A DNA stretch of 63,861 nt from DATBFG01 sp036558645 (GTDB lineage Bacteria > Acidobacteriota > Terriglobia > Terriglobales > Acidobacteriaceae), in NCBI GenBank assembly GCA_036558645.1, contig DATBFG010000110.1, positions 1-63,861 of the forward strand. Direction: 5' to 3'. A program made the position numbers and the translations under genes. Shown piece after piece: positions 16,976 to 26,700 of the stretch; the first letter of the stretch is position 1; each line of letters starts with the position of its first letter. The notes beneath the pieces were generated by a model, which worked only from the letters and a program-made list of their open reading frames with translations, searched no databases and had not been told where the DNA came from.

Positions 16976-18187
16976 ATGTCCAAGCTTTCGATACGAGACC
17001 TTCCCTTGAACGACCACCGCGTCTTCATGCGCGTCGACTTTAATGTGCCGCTGGATGAAGCTGGCCGCGTATTGGACGACACGCGGATCCGTGAGACTCT
17101 GCCGACGATTGAGTACGCCCTGCGGCATGGCGCACGATTGATTCTCGCCTCTCACCTCGGAAGACCGAAGGGGAAACCGAATCCGCGGATGAGCCTGAAG
17201 CCGGTGGCCGAACGGCTGCGGATGCTGCTCGACCGGGAGCTGGCCCGCGGAGAGAATGTCGGGTTCTCGCCCGAGTGCGTAGGCCCCGAAGCCGAAGAGG
17301 TAGCGGGCAAACTGGAAAAGGGTCAGACACTCTTGTTAGAAAATCTCCGTTTTCATGCTGAGGAAGAAGCCAATGACGAAAAGTTCGCGAAGCAATTGGC
17401 GACGCTGGCCGATTTTTATGTCAACGACGCTTTTGGCACGGCGCACCGCGCGCATGCTTCGACGGTAGGAATGACGAAGTTTGTACAGAAATCAGCAGCC
17501 GGCCTCTTGATGCAGAAAGAACTCGAGTATCTGGGAAAGGCACTCCAACATCCCGAGAAGCCGTTTGTTGCGATTCTCGGAGGAGCCAAGGTTGGCGACA
17601 AGATCGGGGTCATTCAAAACCTCATTAATAAGGTGGATGCCCTGATTGTCGGCGGCGGAATGGCGTATACCTTTCTCAAAGCCCAAGGCCAGCAGGTTGG
17701 TAAGTCTTTGGTGGAAGAAGACAAAGTTGACTTGGCAAAGAATCTGCTCCAGCAAGCCAAAGATCACAATGTGAAAATGTTGTTACCGATCGATCATGTG
17801 ACGGCGGAAAAAATTGACGTGAACTCGGTCATTCACCGCGTTGGCCAGGGCCAGCCGATCCCTCCGAACCTGATGGCTCTGGACATCGGGCCAGAGACAG
17901 CGGAGATCTTCGCGGAGGAAATTTCTCGCGCTCGAACGATCGTGTGGAATGGACCCATGGGAGTTTTCGAGGTGAGTCCATTTTCCAAAGGAACGTTCAA
18001 GATTGCTCGAGCAATTGCAGATAATCCGGGCGCCATCTCCATTGTGGGGGGAGGAGATTCGGTTGCCGCGGTTCATGCGGCCGGCGTCGCCGAGAATATG
18101 ACTCACATCTCCACGGGAGGTGGGGCGTCACTGGAGTTCCTCGAAGGCAAAAAGCTGCCAGGAGTGGAAGCACTCACCAATAAGTAA
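16976..18187 (+). CDS. pgk: Phosphoglycerate kinase
   Basis: A 403-residue enzyme that transfers phosphate from 1,3-bisphosphoglycerate to ADP. The family signature RVDFNVPLD, the substrate arginines in SHLGRPKG and the nucleotide-binding GGAKVGDKI and IVGGGDSVAA stretches are visible. Length is typical. The ATG at 16976 sits after GTGAGGA. It lies between gap and a macrodomain gene in the same direction and is likely cotranscribed with tpiA. Confidence 0.97.
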   Translation: MSKLSIRDLPLNDHRVFMRVDFNVPLDEAGRVLDDTRIRETLPTIEYALRHGARLILASHLGRPKGKPNPRMSLKPVAERLRMLLDRELARGENVGFSPECVGPEAEEVAGKLEKGQTLLLENLRFHAEEEANDEKFAKQLATLADFYVNDAFGTAHRAHASTVGMTKFVQKSAAGLLMQKELEYLGKALQHPEKPFVAILGGAKVGDKIGVIQNLINKVDALIVGGGMAYTFLKAQGQQVGKSLVEEDKVDLAKNLLQQAKDHNVKMLLPIDHVTAEKIDVNSVIHRVGQGQPIPPNLMALDIGPETAEIFAEEISRARTIVWNGPMGVFEVSPFSKGTFKIARAIADNPGAISIVGGGDSVAAVHAAGVAENMTHISTGGGASLEFLEGKKLPGVEALTNK

Positions 18188-18199
18188 CTTCGGATCCCC

Positions 18200-18826
18200 A
18201 TGGAATTACCGCACGATGGAAACTATTTCGTCGATGTGCATCTGGACGATCCCTTACTCGTTCGAATATTGCGCGGCGACATTACAAAAAGTTCAACTGA
18301 CGCCATCGTGAATGCTGCGAACTCGATGTTGCTGGCCGGCGGTGGCGTGTGTGGTGCGATCCATCGCGCCGCCGGTCCGGCGATTGCTGATGAGTGCCGC
18401 CGGATTTCCAACGAACATGGGCCGATATCTCCCGGACATGCAGTCGCTACGAGGGCCGGATTGCTTCCCGCGGAATATGTGATCCATGCGGTGGGCCCGA
18501 TCTGGCGTGGCGGGGATGGCGATGAAGCGGAAACCCTGGCCAGTTGCTACCGGGAATCTATGCGTATCGCCGACGAACTAAAGCTCAAACGCATCGCTTT
18601 CCCTGCGATCTCGACGGGAGTTTTTGGATATCCTGTGAAAGAGGCCGCGGCCGTGGCGATTCCAACTATAGTCAAGAGCCTGGTAGCAGCGAAGCACCTT
18701 GTGTTGGTGGAGATGGTCCTCTTCGACAAACCAACTCTAGATTCTTTCGCCGCGCTGGCACTTGAACAACCGGATGCATACCCTAGCAAGTCTTACTACT
18801 GTTCCATAGGACAAATGCCATCATGA
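18200..18826 (+). CDS. Macrodomain (ADP-ribose-binding/deacetylating) protein
   Basis: A 208-residue protein with a clear macro domain: RGDITKSSTDAIVNAANSMLLAGGGVCGAIHRAAG (binding loop 1 with its Asp and Asn residues), GHAVATRAG, VIHAVGPIW, and the second loop AFPAISTGVFGYP. MacroD/YmdB-type enzymes hydrolyse O-acetyl-ADP-ribose or mono-ADP-ribose from proteins. The last 30 residues extend past the usual core. It is wedged between pgk and tpiA, starting 12 nt after pgk and overlapping the tpiA start by 4 nt (ATGA), so it is almost certainly part of the glycolytic operon. Confidence 0.93.
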   Translation: MELPHDGNYFVDVHLDDPLLVRILRGDITKSSTDAIVNAANSMLLAGGGVCGAIHRAAGPAIADECRRISNEHGPISPGHAVATRAGLLPAEYVIHAVGPIWRGGDGDEAETLASCYRESMRIADELKLKRIAFPAISTGVFGYPVKEAAAVAIPTIVKSLVAAKHLVLVEMVLFDKPTLDSFAALALEQPDAYPSKSYYCSIGQMPS

Positions 18827-19572
18827 GAAAGAAACTGATCGCCGGCAACTGGAAGATGTACAAGACACCCGATGAAACCCGTGACTTCCTCGGCAAGTTT
18901 CTGCCGTTGGTCGCCGATCATACACGCGATGAAATCGCGATCTGCCCACCCTTTGTTTGCCTTCCTACAGCCGTCGACGCTGCTAAGGGATCGCACGTAG
19001 CCATAGGTGCTCAGAACGTGCATTGGGAAAAAGAAGGCGCGTTCACCGGAGAAGTATCGAGCGGAATGCTGCTGGGTGTTGGATGCTCCCATGCAATTAT
19101 TGGGCATTCGGAACGGCGGCAGTTTTTCTGCGAGACGGATGATACGGTCAACATGCGTGTAAAGGCAGCGCTTGAGGCAGGACTGACTCCTATCGTCTGT
19201 GTGGGCGAGGTACTGGAGGAGCGAGAAGCAAATCTTACTGAGGACGTGCTGCGAAGGCAGTGCTTGCGCGCTTTCCACGCAATTTCTGCGAAAAAGGCTG
19301 CCAAGTTGGTAGTGGCCTACGAGCCGGTCTGGGCGATCGGGACGGGAAAGACCGCAACACCGCAGATGGCCAGTGAGGCGCATCAGTTGATCCGCGGTGA
19401 AGCGGAGAAAGCGTTTGGCGGGGAGTTCGCCAGCAATCTACGAATACTGTACGGTGGATCGGTCAAGCCGGAGAATGCCAAGGCGCTTATGAGCGAAGAC
19501 GAAATCGACGGAGCGCTAGTCGGCGGAGCGAGTCTGGATCCGAAGTCGTTTACGGCGATCGTCAAATATTGA
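18823..19572 (+). CDS. tpiA: Triosephosphate isomerase
   Basis: A 249-residue TIM-barrel enzyme interconverting dihydroxyacetone phosphate and glyceraldehyde 3-phosphate. The phosphate and catalytic residues are in AGNWKMYK (Lys), IIGHSERRQFF (His) and VAYEPVWAIGTGKTA (catalytic Glu), with the LYGGSVKPEN phosphate-binding loop near the end. Length is normal. Its ATG overlaps the stop of the macrodomain gene (ATGA). Confidence 0.97.
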   Translation: MRKKLIAGNWKMYKTPDETRDFLGKFLPLVADHTRDEIAICPPFVCLPTAVDAAKGSHVAIGAQNVHWEKEGAFTGEVSSGMLLGVGCSHAIIGHSERRQFFCETDDTVNMRVKAALEAGLTPIVCVGEVLEEREANLTEDVLRRQCLRAFHAISAKKAAKLVVAYEPVWAIGTGKTATPQMASEAHQLIRGEAEKAFGGEFASNLRILYGGSVKPENAKALMSEDEIDGALVGGASLDPKSFTAIVKY

Positions 19573-19575
19573 AGA

Positions 19576-19687
19576 GATTTCAGATTTGCGGATTCTAGAT
19601 TGCAGATTTAGGCTGTCCGATTTTGGTGAACTCCAGACCTAAGAGCGGTTACTAATCTGCAATCCTAAGTCTCAGAATCTGAAATTA
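19576..19687. repeat. Imperfect long inverted repeat after tpiA
   Basis: The arms 19576-19610 (GATTTCAGATT ... ATTGCAGATT) and 19652-19687 (AATCTGCAAT ... AATCTGAAAT) are imperfect reverse complements of about 34 nt around a 41-nt spacer. Two further copies of the AATCTGAAATC core follow at about 19700-19710. It lies between the convergent tpiA and DUF1080 genes and may act as a terminator or be an intergenic palindromic repeat element. Confidence 0.65.
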
Positions 19688-19717
19688 ACCCGAAACCCAA
19701 AATCTGAAATCTATAAT

Positions 19718-20674
19718 CTACTTCGCTGGGGTCAGCACGATTTTCCTATAGAGGATGTGTCCGTCCTCACTTCCCTGCAGATAAATGGGCCCGGGTTCGG
19801 CTTCGCGGCTATCGAGTGCGCCACCGGTGATTCCCGGAATTTCCTGATGGTCGATTATGGTGATTCCGTTCTGCACCACTGTGATGGTCCGTCCCACGAG
19901 GGTGATGTCAAAGGTCTGCCAAACATTCGCCTTGCGGGGCTGCTCGGGCGTCGGTGCAAGAAAGCCGTAGATCCCACCGGTGTGGTGGCTGGGCGGCTCT
20001 TCTGCTGAATTGGTTTCAACTTGGACTTCGTAGCGGCCGCGAAGATAGATGCCGCTATTGGCATTATCCCCGCAGTTAAATTCCACGTGGAGCTTGAAGT
20101 CCTTGTATTTGCCTTCGGAGATCAGTTCGGGGCCGCGACCTGGGCTCACGAGCGTTTCATTTTCAACCTTCCACAAAGCATTGGGATTCGATTTGTCCTG
20201 GGTCCAACCGGTGAGATCGCGCCCGTTAAACAGCTCAATAGGCTTGGTCCACTTTGGATTCGAATTTGCTTTGAGTTCAGGGGCGCGCACTCCCGTCCAT
20301 GTCCACGGTGTGCCGTCCTGTCCAGAAGTCGTTCCGCTGAGCATCTTGTCGGTGAGCTTGCCTTCAAAGACCATGTCATCCTTGCGGTCTTCTTCTTCCT
20401 TGGGGGAAACAAACGTAAGAATGCCGTTCGTGAGTTCGACCTTGGGGAGCATGCGGGCGTGGCCCCATCGGCTGACCATACGCGCTTGCAATTGATCCCC
20501 GTTCATAGTGAACTCCAACCAGGAAGGGTATTCTTTGTTCGGGGCTTTCAGAGTGAGGTCCCAGCGCCCTAGGAATGGCTTCGCGTCGGCTGCTGCGTTA
20601 AAGGCGAAACAGGTGCCAGCTAAAAGGAATGCAATTGTGACGACGGCAGAAAACAGAATTCCATGACGCCTCAT
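19718..20674 (-). CDS. Secreted DUF1080 (3-keto-disaccharide hydrolase-type) protein
   Basis: A 318-residue exported protein with signal peptide (LFSAVVTIAFLLAGTCFA). An N-terminal beta domain (GRWDLTLKAPNKEYPSWLEF) is followed by the DUF1080 concanavalin-like domain (IELFNGRDLTGWTQDK, WKVENETLVSPG, DFKLHVEFNCGDNANSGIYLRG, YGFLAPTPEQPRKANVWQ). DUF1080 proteins bind or hydrolyse sugars, some of them 3-keto-glycosides made by Gfo/Idh oxidoreductases. The next gene upstream is exactly such an oxidoreductase, which supports a joint role in glycoside breakdown. Confidence 0.87.
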   Translation of the reverse strand: MRRHGILFSAVVTIAFLLAGTCFAFNAAADAKPFLGRWDLTLKAPNKEYPSWLEFTMNGDQLQARMVSRWGHARMLPKVELTNGILTFVSPKEEEDRKDDMVFEGKLTDKMLSGTTSGQDGTPWTWTGVRAPELKANSNPKWTKPIELFNGRDLTGWTQDKSNPNALWKVENETLVSPGRGPELISEGKYKDFKLHVEFNCGDNANSGIYLRGRYEVQVETNSAEEPPSHHTGGIYGFLAPTPEQPRKANVWQTFDITLVGRTITVVQNGITIIDHQEIPGITGGALDSREAEPGPIYLQGSEDGHILYRKIVLTPAK

Positions 20675-20782
20675 GACAAGTACCTCCTGCGATGGATTCC
20701 GAACCTGTTTGCATCAAGAAGTTGGTCGCTAGTCCCGGGTTGGTATTTGCCAAGGCCCAACGACTAACGACCAATGACTGGT

Positions 20783-22132
20783 TTAGACGATCTTCCCTGC
20801 CGATGCGTCCCACGTAACGGGCGCTTTTCGGTAATAAGATTCATTTGCCATGTGACACCCTAGCGCAGTGTTATGACCAAAGACCGCATCCTGCACGACG
20901 GGCTTACGCGAACGAACCGCTTCGAAGAAGTTGTACAGATGCGGTTTCAAATCGTCGTAATCATTGCCCTTGTAACTGGTTGTTTCGTACATGGGTTCCT
21001 GACCCGGTTTCGGATCATTCTCCTCATGCCATTGGTCAAAGTAGGCATTCTTTAGCCTGCTGGGAAGACCGTAGCAATAGTAGCTGGGAGCGAGGTCGAT
21101 CCCCGGTTGCGGCGTGTAGCTGAGACCAAACTCGGTGAGTTCGATAATTCCCTTCGAGCCCATAAAGCGCGTCACTTCGGAGGTCTCAGTCCCGAGCGTG
21201 AGTCGCATGTAGACAGGGACTCCGGCGTATTCAAGGAGAATGGGGTGCACGTCGGGAGTGTTACGGCCATCTTTCCATCGGTATATGCCGCCGAACGCAG
21301 AAACGCGCTTGGGAATTTCATTGGTTCCGATGACGAATTGCATTCCGCTAAGCAAGTGAACCAGCAAGTCACCTGCCAGTCCGGTGCCGTATTCCCTCCA
21401 GCAGCGCCAGCGCGCGAAGACCTTGGGATCGAAGGGAATCTTTGGGGCGGTTCCGAGCCAGGTATCCCAATCGAGATTCTGTGGCGAAAGATCGGCCGGT
21501 GGCGGATATTCCCAGGCGCCAGTGGGATCATTGCGTCCCAGGCTGCCCTCGATGAGGCTCAACTCTCCAATGGCACCGCTCTTGAACAATTCATGTGCTT
21601 TAGCGCAAAGGGTCGAACTCGTGCGCTGTGCACCTACCTGAACGATGCGCCCGGTCTTTTTTGCTGCAGCGACCATGGCGAGACCATCCGTAGGATTGTG
21701 GGAGAAGGGTTTTTCGCAGTAGACGTCCTTCCCCGCCGAAACTGAGTCAACGACGACCTGCTTATGCCAATGGTCTGGCGTTGCGACGATGATGGCGTCG
21801 ATCGACTTATCATCCAGAAGATCCTGGTATCGGCGCGTTGTCTTGATCGGTTTGCCAACGATCTCCTTTGCTAACTCGTGGCGGCCATCGTACAAGTCCG
21901 CGGCTCCCACACATTCGATTCCAGGGAGCGTAATGGCAGTGGTCAAGAGAGGCGTGCCCTCCATGCCTACCCCCACGATTCCTATTCGAATGCGGTCGCT
22001 CGCGGGAACTGGACGATAAGACGCGAATGCCGGTCCAGGGTCGAGCATAACTGCATTTACGGCCATCGCAGCACCGGCTACGCCGGTTGTTGTCTGTAGA
22101 AATTCACGCCGTGAGAAGTTGTTCTTACTCAT
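20783..22132 (-). CDS. Tat-exported Gfo/Idh/MocA family oxidoreductase
   Basis: A 449-residue protein with a twin-arginine signal (NFSRREFLQTTTGVAGAAM). A Rossmann fold follows (IRIGIVGVGMEG) with the family's catalytic lysine motif CEKPF (DVYCEKPFSHN), then the alpha/beta substrate domain. Export through Tat implies that the NAD(P) cofactor is loaded in the cytoplasm. Periplasmic relatives oxidise sugars or cyclitols, often to 3-keto forms. It sits between a GH30 enzyme and the DUF1080 gene on the same strand, so a glycoside-processing role is likely. Confidence 0.9.
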   Translation of the reverse strand: MSKNNFSRREFLQTTTGVAGAAMAVNAVMLDPGPAFASYRPVPASDRIRIGIVGVGMEGTPLLTTAITLPGIECVGAADLYDGRHELAKEIVGKPIKTTRRYQDLLDDKSIDAIIVATPDHWHKQVVVDSVSAGKDVYCEKPFSHNPTDGLAMVAAAKKTGRIVQVGAQRTSSTLCAKAHELFKSGAIGELSLIEGSLGRNDPTGAWEYPPPADLSPQNLDWDTWLGTAPKIPFDPKVFARWRCWREYGTGLAGDLLVHLLSGMQFVIGTNEIPKRVSAFGGIYRWKDGRNTPDVHPILLEYAGVPVYMRLTLGTETSEVTRFMGSKGIIELTEFGLSYTPQPGIDLAPSYYCYGLPSRLKNAYFDQWHEENDPKPGQEPMYETTSYKGNDYDDLKPHLYNFFEAVRSRKPVVQDAVFGHNTALGCHMANESYYRKAPVTWDASAGKIV

Positions 22133-22186
22133 GAAGGCATGCTCCTTTGTTTCGAGGAATCAAATCAACGCCGAAAATCGCATACG

Positions 22187-23665
22187 TTAGCGCTGGCTCT
22201 TTGTGGCTGGCGGTCGCCAACAGAATGTAGCCGCGAAGCCCGGTTCGAGAGTATAGACAAAAGATCGCTCGGACCAGCGCACATGGAACGACAACGTTTT
22301 ACTACTGCTGTTCAAGACGAGCAAGACGATTGAGCCGTCAGGATTGCGAAATGCGACATTTTGCAGTTCATTCTGGTTTGAAGGACCGGATTCGATACGC
22401 CAAGCTCCGGGTACAACGAATTTGCTGGCGTGCCCCAGCGCAACATAATCCACGGTGGTGGTGAATCCCGACGGAGATGAACCGGAGTTCACGGTAACGA
22501 CGCCACGGCAATTGCCACATCCGCCTAAGTGCGGACCGTGATCCTGATCGAGCGCAAGATTCCAGAGAACAACACTTTTCGACCAATTTCTGGTTGTACC
22601 GATGACGAGTCCGAGTTGCTCCTGGAGTAAATCCTTCGTCTGCCAATCCCCTCCCGAGCATTCGGTTTGCCAGATGTCTTTTTCAGGAAATCGGACGTGC
22701 AATTGATCCTGCGCATCAACCGAACCGCCGTAGCAATGCAGCGCCGTGCCGGCAACAAAGGCAGAGACAGCTGAATCCTTCAGGACAGAGTATGCAAAGT
22801 CGATCAGATCCCAATTGTGATCGAAGATCATGATCTTCGTATCCAATTGGTTTTGCTTGAATGTCGGACCAAGATCATCGCGCACAAACTTGGCCTGCTG
22901 TTCTGCGCTAACGCTCATGCCGGGATAGTCGTCGGGATTATACAGTGGCTCATTCTGCATAGTGACCGCGTAAATCGGAACACCCTCAGCGGCATAGCTC
23001 TTTACGAACTGAACGAAGTACCGGGCAAGAGTCGCGTATGCCGTCGGAAGCAGTTCTCCCTTGCGCAACGAGCCAGAAGTCTTCATCCATCCCGGCGGAC
23101 TCCAAGGACTAGCCATTACCCTTAGCTGCGGATTCAAGGCCCGCGCCTGGCGCAGAAGGGGCAAAATGTATTTCCGATCATGGTCAATCGAGAAGTGAAC
23201 TAAGTCGGGATCTGATTGGCGGTTAGGAAGGTCATCATAGCTGTAATGCGTCAGGGCGAAGTCGCTAGCTCCCATTGGCTGTCGCAAGAAACTGAGTCCG
23301 ATTCCCTTGATAGGATCGAAGAGTTTCTCCATGACGTCAGTTCGCTGTGACGCAGAGAGCTTGTTGAAGATGAGCCATGCAGAAGAATCCGTGAATGAGG
23401 CCCCGAAGCCATCCATCTGCTGGAAGGTATGGGTGTCGTCTACGGTGATGGTGGGCGATGAAGATTCTGGAGCCACGAATTTCAGCGCCGGTTGGAGCTG
23501 CAAGCGCTCTTTGAGGTCTGCACTCGAACGGAAGACCTCTACGCTGATCTCAGGCGCAGGTGGAGGCACCCGTGCAACACATTCGTAACGAAGGAGTGCG
23601 ACAGCAAGGATGAAGATTCGTGATCGGAGAAGGCGCGCCAAAGAGTCTCCGGAGATGCAGGTCAT
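22187..23665 (-). CDS. GH30 family glycoside hydrolase (beta-1,6-glucanase/glucosylceramidase-like)
   Basis: From the ATG at 23665 the protein has 492 residues. The GH30 (beta/alpha)8 barrel shows QQMDGFGASFTDSSAW near the start, ASPWSPPGWMK, the acid/base Glu in VTMQNEPLY and the nucleophile Glu in WQTECSGGDW, and ends with a beta-sandwich domain. A TTG at 23641 with GGAG upstream would remove the first 8 residues and place a hydrophobic segment (IFILAVALL) at the N-terminus; the exact start is uncertain. A longer frame to 23794 overlaps the Oar gene and is unlikely. The activity may be endo-beta-1,6-glucanase or glucosylceramidase. Confidence 0.9.
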   Translation of the reverse strand: MTCISGDSLARLLRSRIFILAVALLRYECVARVPPPAPEISVEVFRSSADLKERLQLQPALKFVAPESSSPTITVDDTHTFQQMDGFGASFTDSSAWLIFNKLSASQRTDVMEKLFDPIKGIGLSFLRQPMGASDFALTHYSYDDLPNRQSDPDLVHFSIDHDRKYILPLLRQARALNPQLRVMASPWSPPGWMKTSGSLRKGELLPTAYATLARYFVQFVKSYAAEGVPIYAVTMQNEPLYNPDDYPGMSVSAEQQAKFVRDDLGPTFKQNQLDTKIMIFDHNWDLIDFAYSVLKDSAVSAFVAGTALHCYGGSVDAQDQLHVRFPEKDIWQTECSGGDWQTKDLLQEQLGLVIGTTRNWSKSVVLWNLALDQDHGPHLGGCGNCRGVVTVNSGSSPSGFTTTVDYVALGHASKFVVPGAWRIESGPSNQNELQNVAFRNPDGSIVLLVLNSSSKTLSFHVRWSERSFVYTLEPGFAATFCWRPPATKSQR

Positions 23666-23673
23666 GGAAGAAG

Positions 23674-23695
23674 GCCCGCGGCCGAGGCCGCGGGC
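23674..23695 (-). terminator. GC-rich hairpin after the Oar-like gene
   Basis: A 9-bp perfect stem (GCCCGCGGC/GCCGCGGGC) with a CGAG loop lies 18 nt past the receptor stop, followed on the minus strand by CTTCTTCC. The T-run is weak, and the GH30 start lies only a few bases further, so it may attenuate rather than end transcription. Confidence 0.5.
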
Positions 23696-23712
23696 AAGAG
23701 GATAGCGACGGT

Positions 23713-26700
23713 TTAGAAATAAATCTTGGCACCAAGCTGGATCACGCGGAAGCCGCCGGGGCCTGTTCCATAGGTATCCGTGAATTGTCCCCAATCATTG
23801 ACCTTCGTGACGGTTAGGGGATCGGTGGGGCTGGCATATGCCCAGGGCCCTGTCGAATTGAAGCTAAAGTTGCGGTCAAGGAAATTGGGATGGTTGAAAG
23901 CGTTGAACGCTTCGAGACGAAGTTGGATGTAACGCGCCTCATTACCCAGCGGGATGTTCTTGAATAAAGACATATCCCAGGTCTGCATTCCGCCATTGCG
24001 GAAAAAGTCGCGCGACCCGCGGCCCGGGAACCCGATTCGTGGAACTATCGGATTGCCCTCTCCATCGACCGCTACATATATGGGCAGTGCGCCGTACTGG
24101 TCGGAACCAGTAATACTTCCGGGAGGAAAACCAAAGGCATTATTCAGATCGACGGGGGTGCCTGTCATGAATTGCGTCACACCACTGAGTTGGAAGTTAT
24201 CCGTGATGTAGGACAACCACTTCGGTCCACCAAAATGTTTCGTCACGCTTGGAATGTCGTATACGTAGCTTGCGGCAAAGACGTGAGTGCGATCCCAGCC
24301 CGCGGCTCGGTAACCCAGCAGGGCGTCAAATGTGTCCTGGGTATCCTGATCGGAGTTAGCTGTGGTTAGAGATTTGGACCAGGTATACGATGCCCCGAAT
24401 GTGAGTCCCTTGCCGAAGCGACGATCAATAGACGCTTGCAGCGAGTTGTAGTTCGAGGTTCCGTTGAACTCCAAGTAGGAGATCTGCCCATAGCCCTTGT
24501 AAGGCACGATGTAGGCGGACGAGAAATTGTGGAATCCGAACGTGCAGAAGCCGTTAAAGTTGAAGCCTGCAGCGGCATACTCCGGCTGAAGCCCAGGCTG
24601 AACAGCGGGCACAACCCCGCCTGGGAATACCGGTTGAGCCGGATCCTGATTGTCCACACAGTTCGGATCCTGGTTTATGCGCGCAAACGCAGAACCATAG
24701 GGAGCGGCATTGATATCGCGTGATGTAACTAAGTGGCGCGATAACGTTCCGACATAGGCGACATCGATGGTTGTGTCCTTAGAAAGCTCATGCTGGATGC
24801 CAAAGCTGAAGCTGTAGACCGTGGGCACCTTCCCGTCTCGAGCCGCCCCAAGAATATTGGTTAAGACACCGTTTCCGAAGGAGCTCTGTTGCGTCGGCAG
24901 TGTGGCGATAGTGCCCGAACCGACAGATGCCGTCTGCACGATAGCCGGGTTGTTGAATACCGTGTTAAAGATCAAGTTTCCCTGGGTGCGGTCGTGCATC
25001 ATGCCCGCACCGCCACGAAGAACCGTTTTGTGGGTACCAAATAGGTCGTACGCGAAACCTACGCGCGGCTCAGGCATAATGCCGCGGCTATCCCAGCCCC
25101 CCGATGGAATTTGCCCTTGATTGCTAAACCTCATTCCATTCAGAGGGTCTCCTCCCGCCGCCGTATTGATACTACCGTCCGGGTTGATGGTCACTGCATT
25201 CGCCGGATTGTAGGAGAAAGGATCGAACAGTGCGACCTGATTAGCGTCGTCGTATTGCGGAGGAATCCAGGCAAACCGCATGCCATAATCCAGAGTTAGG
25301 CGGGGCGTGACTTTCCACGTGTCTTGTACATAAAACTCCAATTGGTTGTAACGAAACTTGCCCAATGGGCGGGCCGTGGACTGACTGAAACTGTCAAAAT
25401 CCCCGACCAGAGCGCTGGCAATGGGATCGCCGAGTTTGCAGGTTCCCGCTCCTCCGGGACACGTTCCCCCGCCGGTGGGGCCAGTGCCAAAGCTGAATTG
25501 GCCGTTAATGTTTCCCCATGCCGGCTGATCCTTGCGGCTGCGCTGATAGAACATGCCAAATTTGAAGGTGTGAGCCTGTCGAACCCACGTGAGGTTATCG
25601 TTAACGTTGATTGTGGTGTTGGCTTGCTTCCATGGCGTACCACCCAGGTAGCTTCCCGCAAAATTCGTGTTGTCCAGCTGATTGAAGCTGAAGTCAGGAA
25701 TTGACTGATCCTGCGACACGGGATAGAGCAACTGCATGTCAATGCCGTTGACGCCCCGGGAGACATTCCCGTTGACGCTCTCGGCAATCGAAAGGGTATG
25801 ACTGGGTCCGACCGAGAACTCGTTCAGCAATGTCGGCGTAATTGTGCTTATCAGGTTTATGGAGAGATTCCAGCCCGGATGCTCCTGCACGCAGCCACCC
25901 TCGAAGTTAATAGCCGAGGAACAGGCAAAGATTCCAAAGGGTCCGGGGAAATTCTCATACGGGGCAGTGCTTGTATCCGCGTTATGAATCCAGCGACCGT
26001 ACAAGCGATTGTTGCTGTTGAGCTGGAAGTCGACGCGCAGAATATCCTCACGGCGAGGATTCTCCGCTGAAAATGCGTTGGAGTAATTGTAATTCTGATT
26101 GGGGCCATAGCCGCTCACGTTGGGAAGCGGAAAAAGATTGAGAATCTTCTGGACCTGATTGAAGACCGCCTGATCAGCGGCAGACAGCAGTGTTGGATCA
26201 ATCTTGTTGTTCACAACAGCGGGGCCACTGATCACGATCGGCAGCCCATCGCCATTGATCGACTGCGAAAAGTCGCCCTGCCGCTCCAATGCAGTAGGAG
26301 TGTAGAACTGGGTAGTCCCTCCACTCGGAACAAGCTGGCGATAGAACTCCTGGCTCCAAAAAACAAACAACTTGTTCTTCATGACTGGACCGCCAACCTG
26401 GTAACCAACGTAGTTATAGCGGTACAGTGGCGGGTCGTTGTGAGGAGTTGAAGATGCCAACTGGTCTTTCTTGTTGAACCACTCGTTGGCGTTCAAACCT
26501 TCGTGGCGGTGGAAGAAGCGCCCGTTTCCGTGCCAGCTATTGGTGCCGCTCTTGGTAGTTAGGGCAATCTGACCTCCGGCAGCCTTACCATACTCGGCCT
26601 GGTAGTTTGAGGTCAGGACCTTGACTTCTTCGATGGCGTCCGTGTTCAGCGTCACGTGAGTGCCACCGTTATTGCCTGTATCCACGTTCGAGGCGCCATC

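Noticed and set aside
23666..23794. Longer N-terminus of the GH30 protein, reaching into the receptor gene
   Set aside because: The extra 43 residues overlap the receptor's 3' end and have no signal-like or GH30-like sequence.
24366..26108. Several frames of 80-160 residues inside the receptor gene
   Set aside because: They overlap the long receptor frame, which alone has recognisable domains, and lack clear ribosome sites or families.
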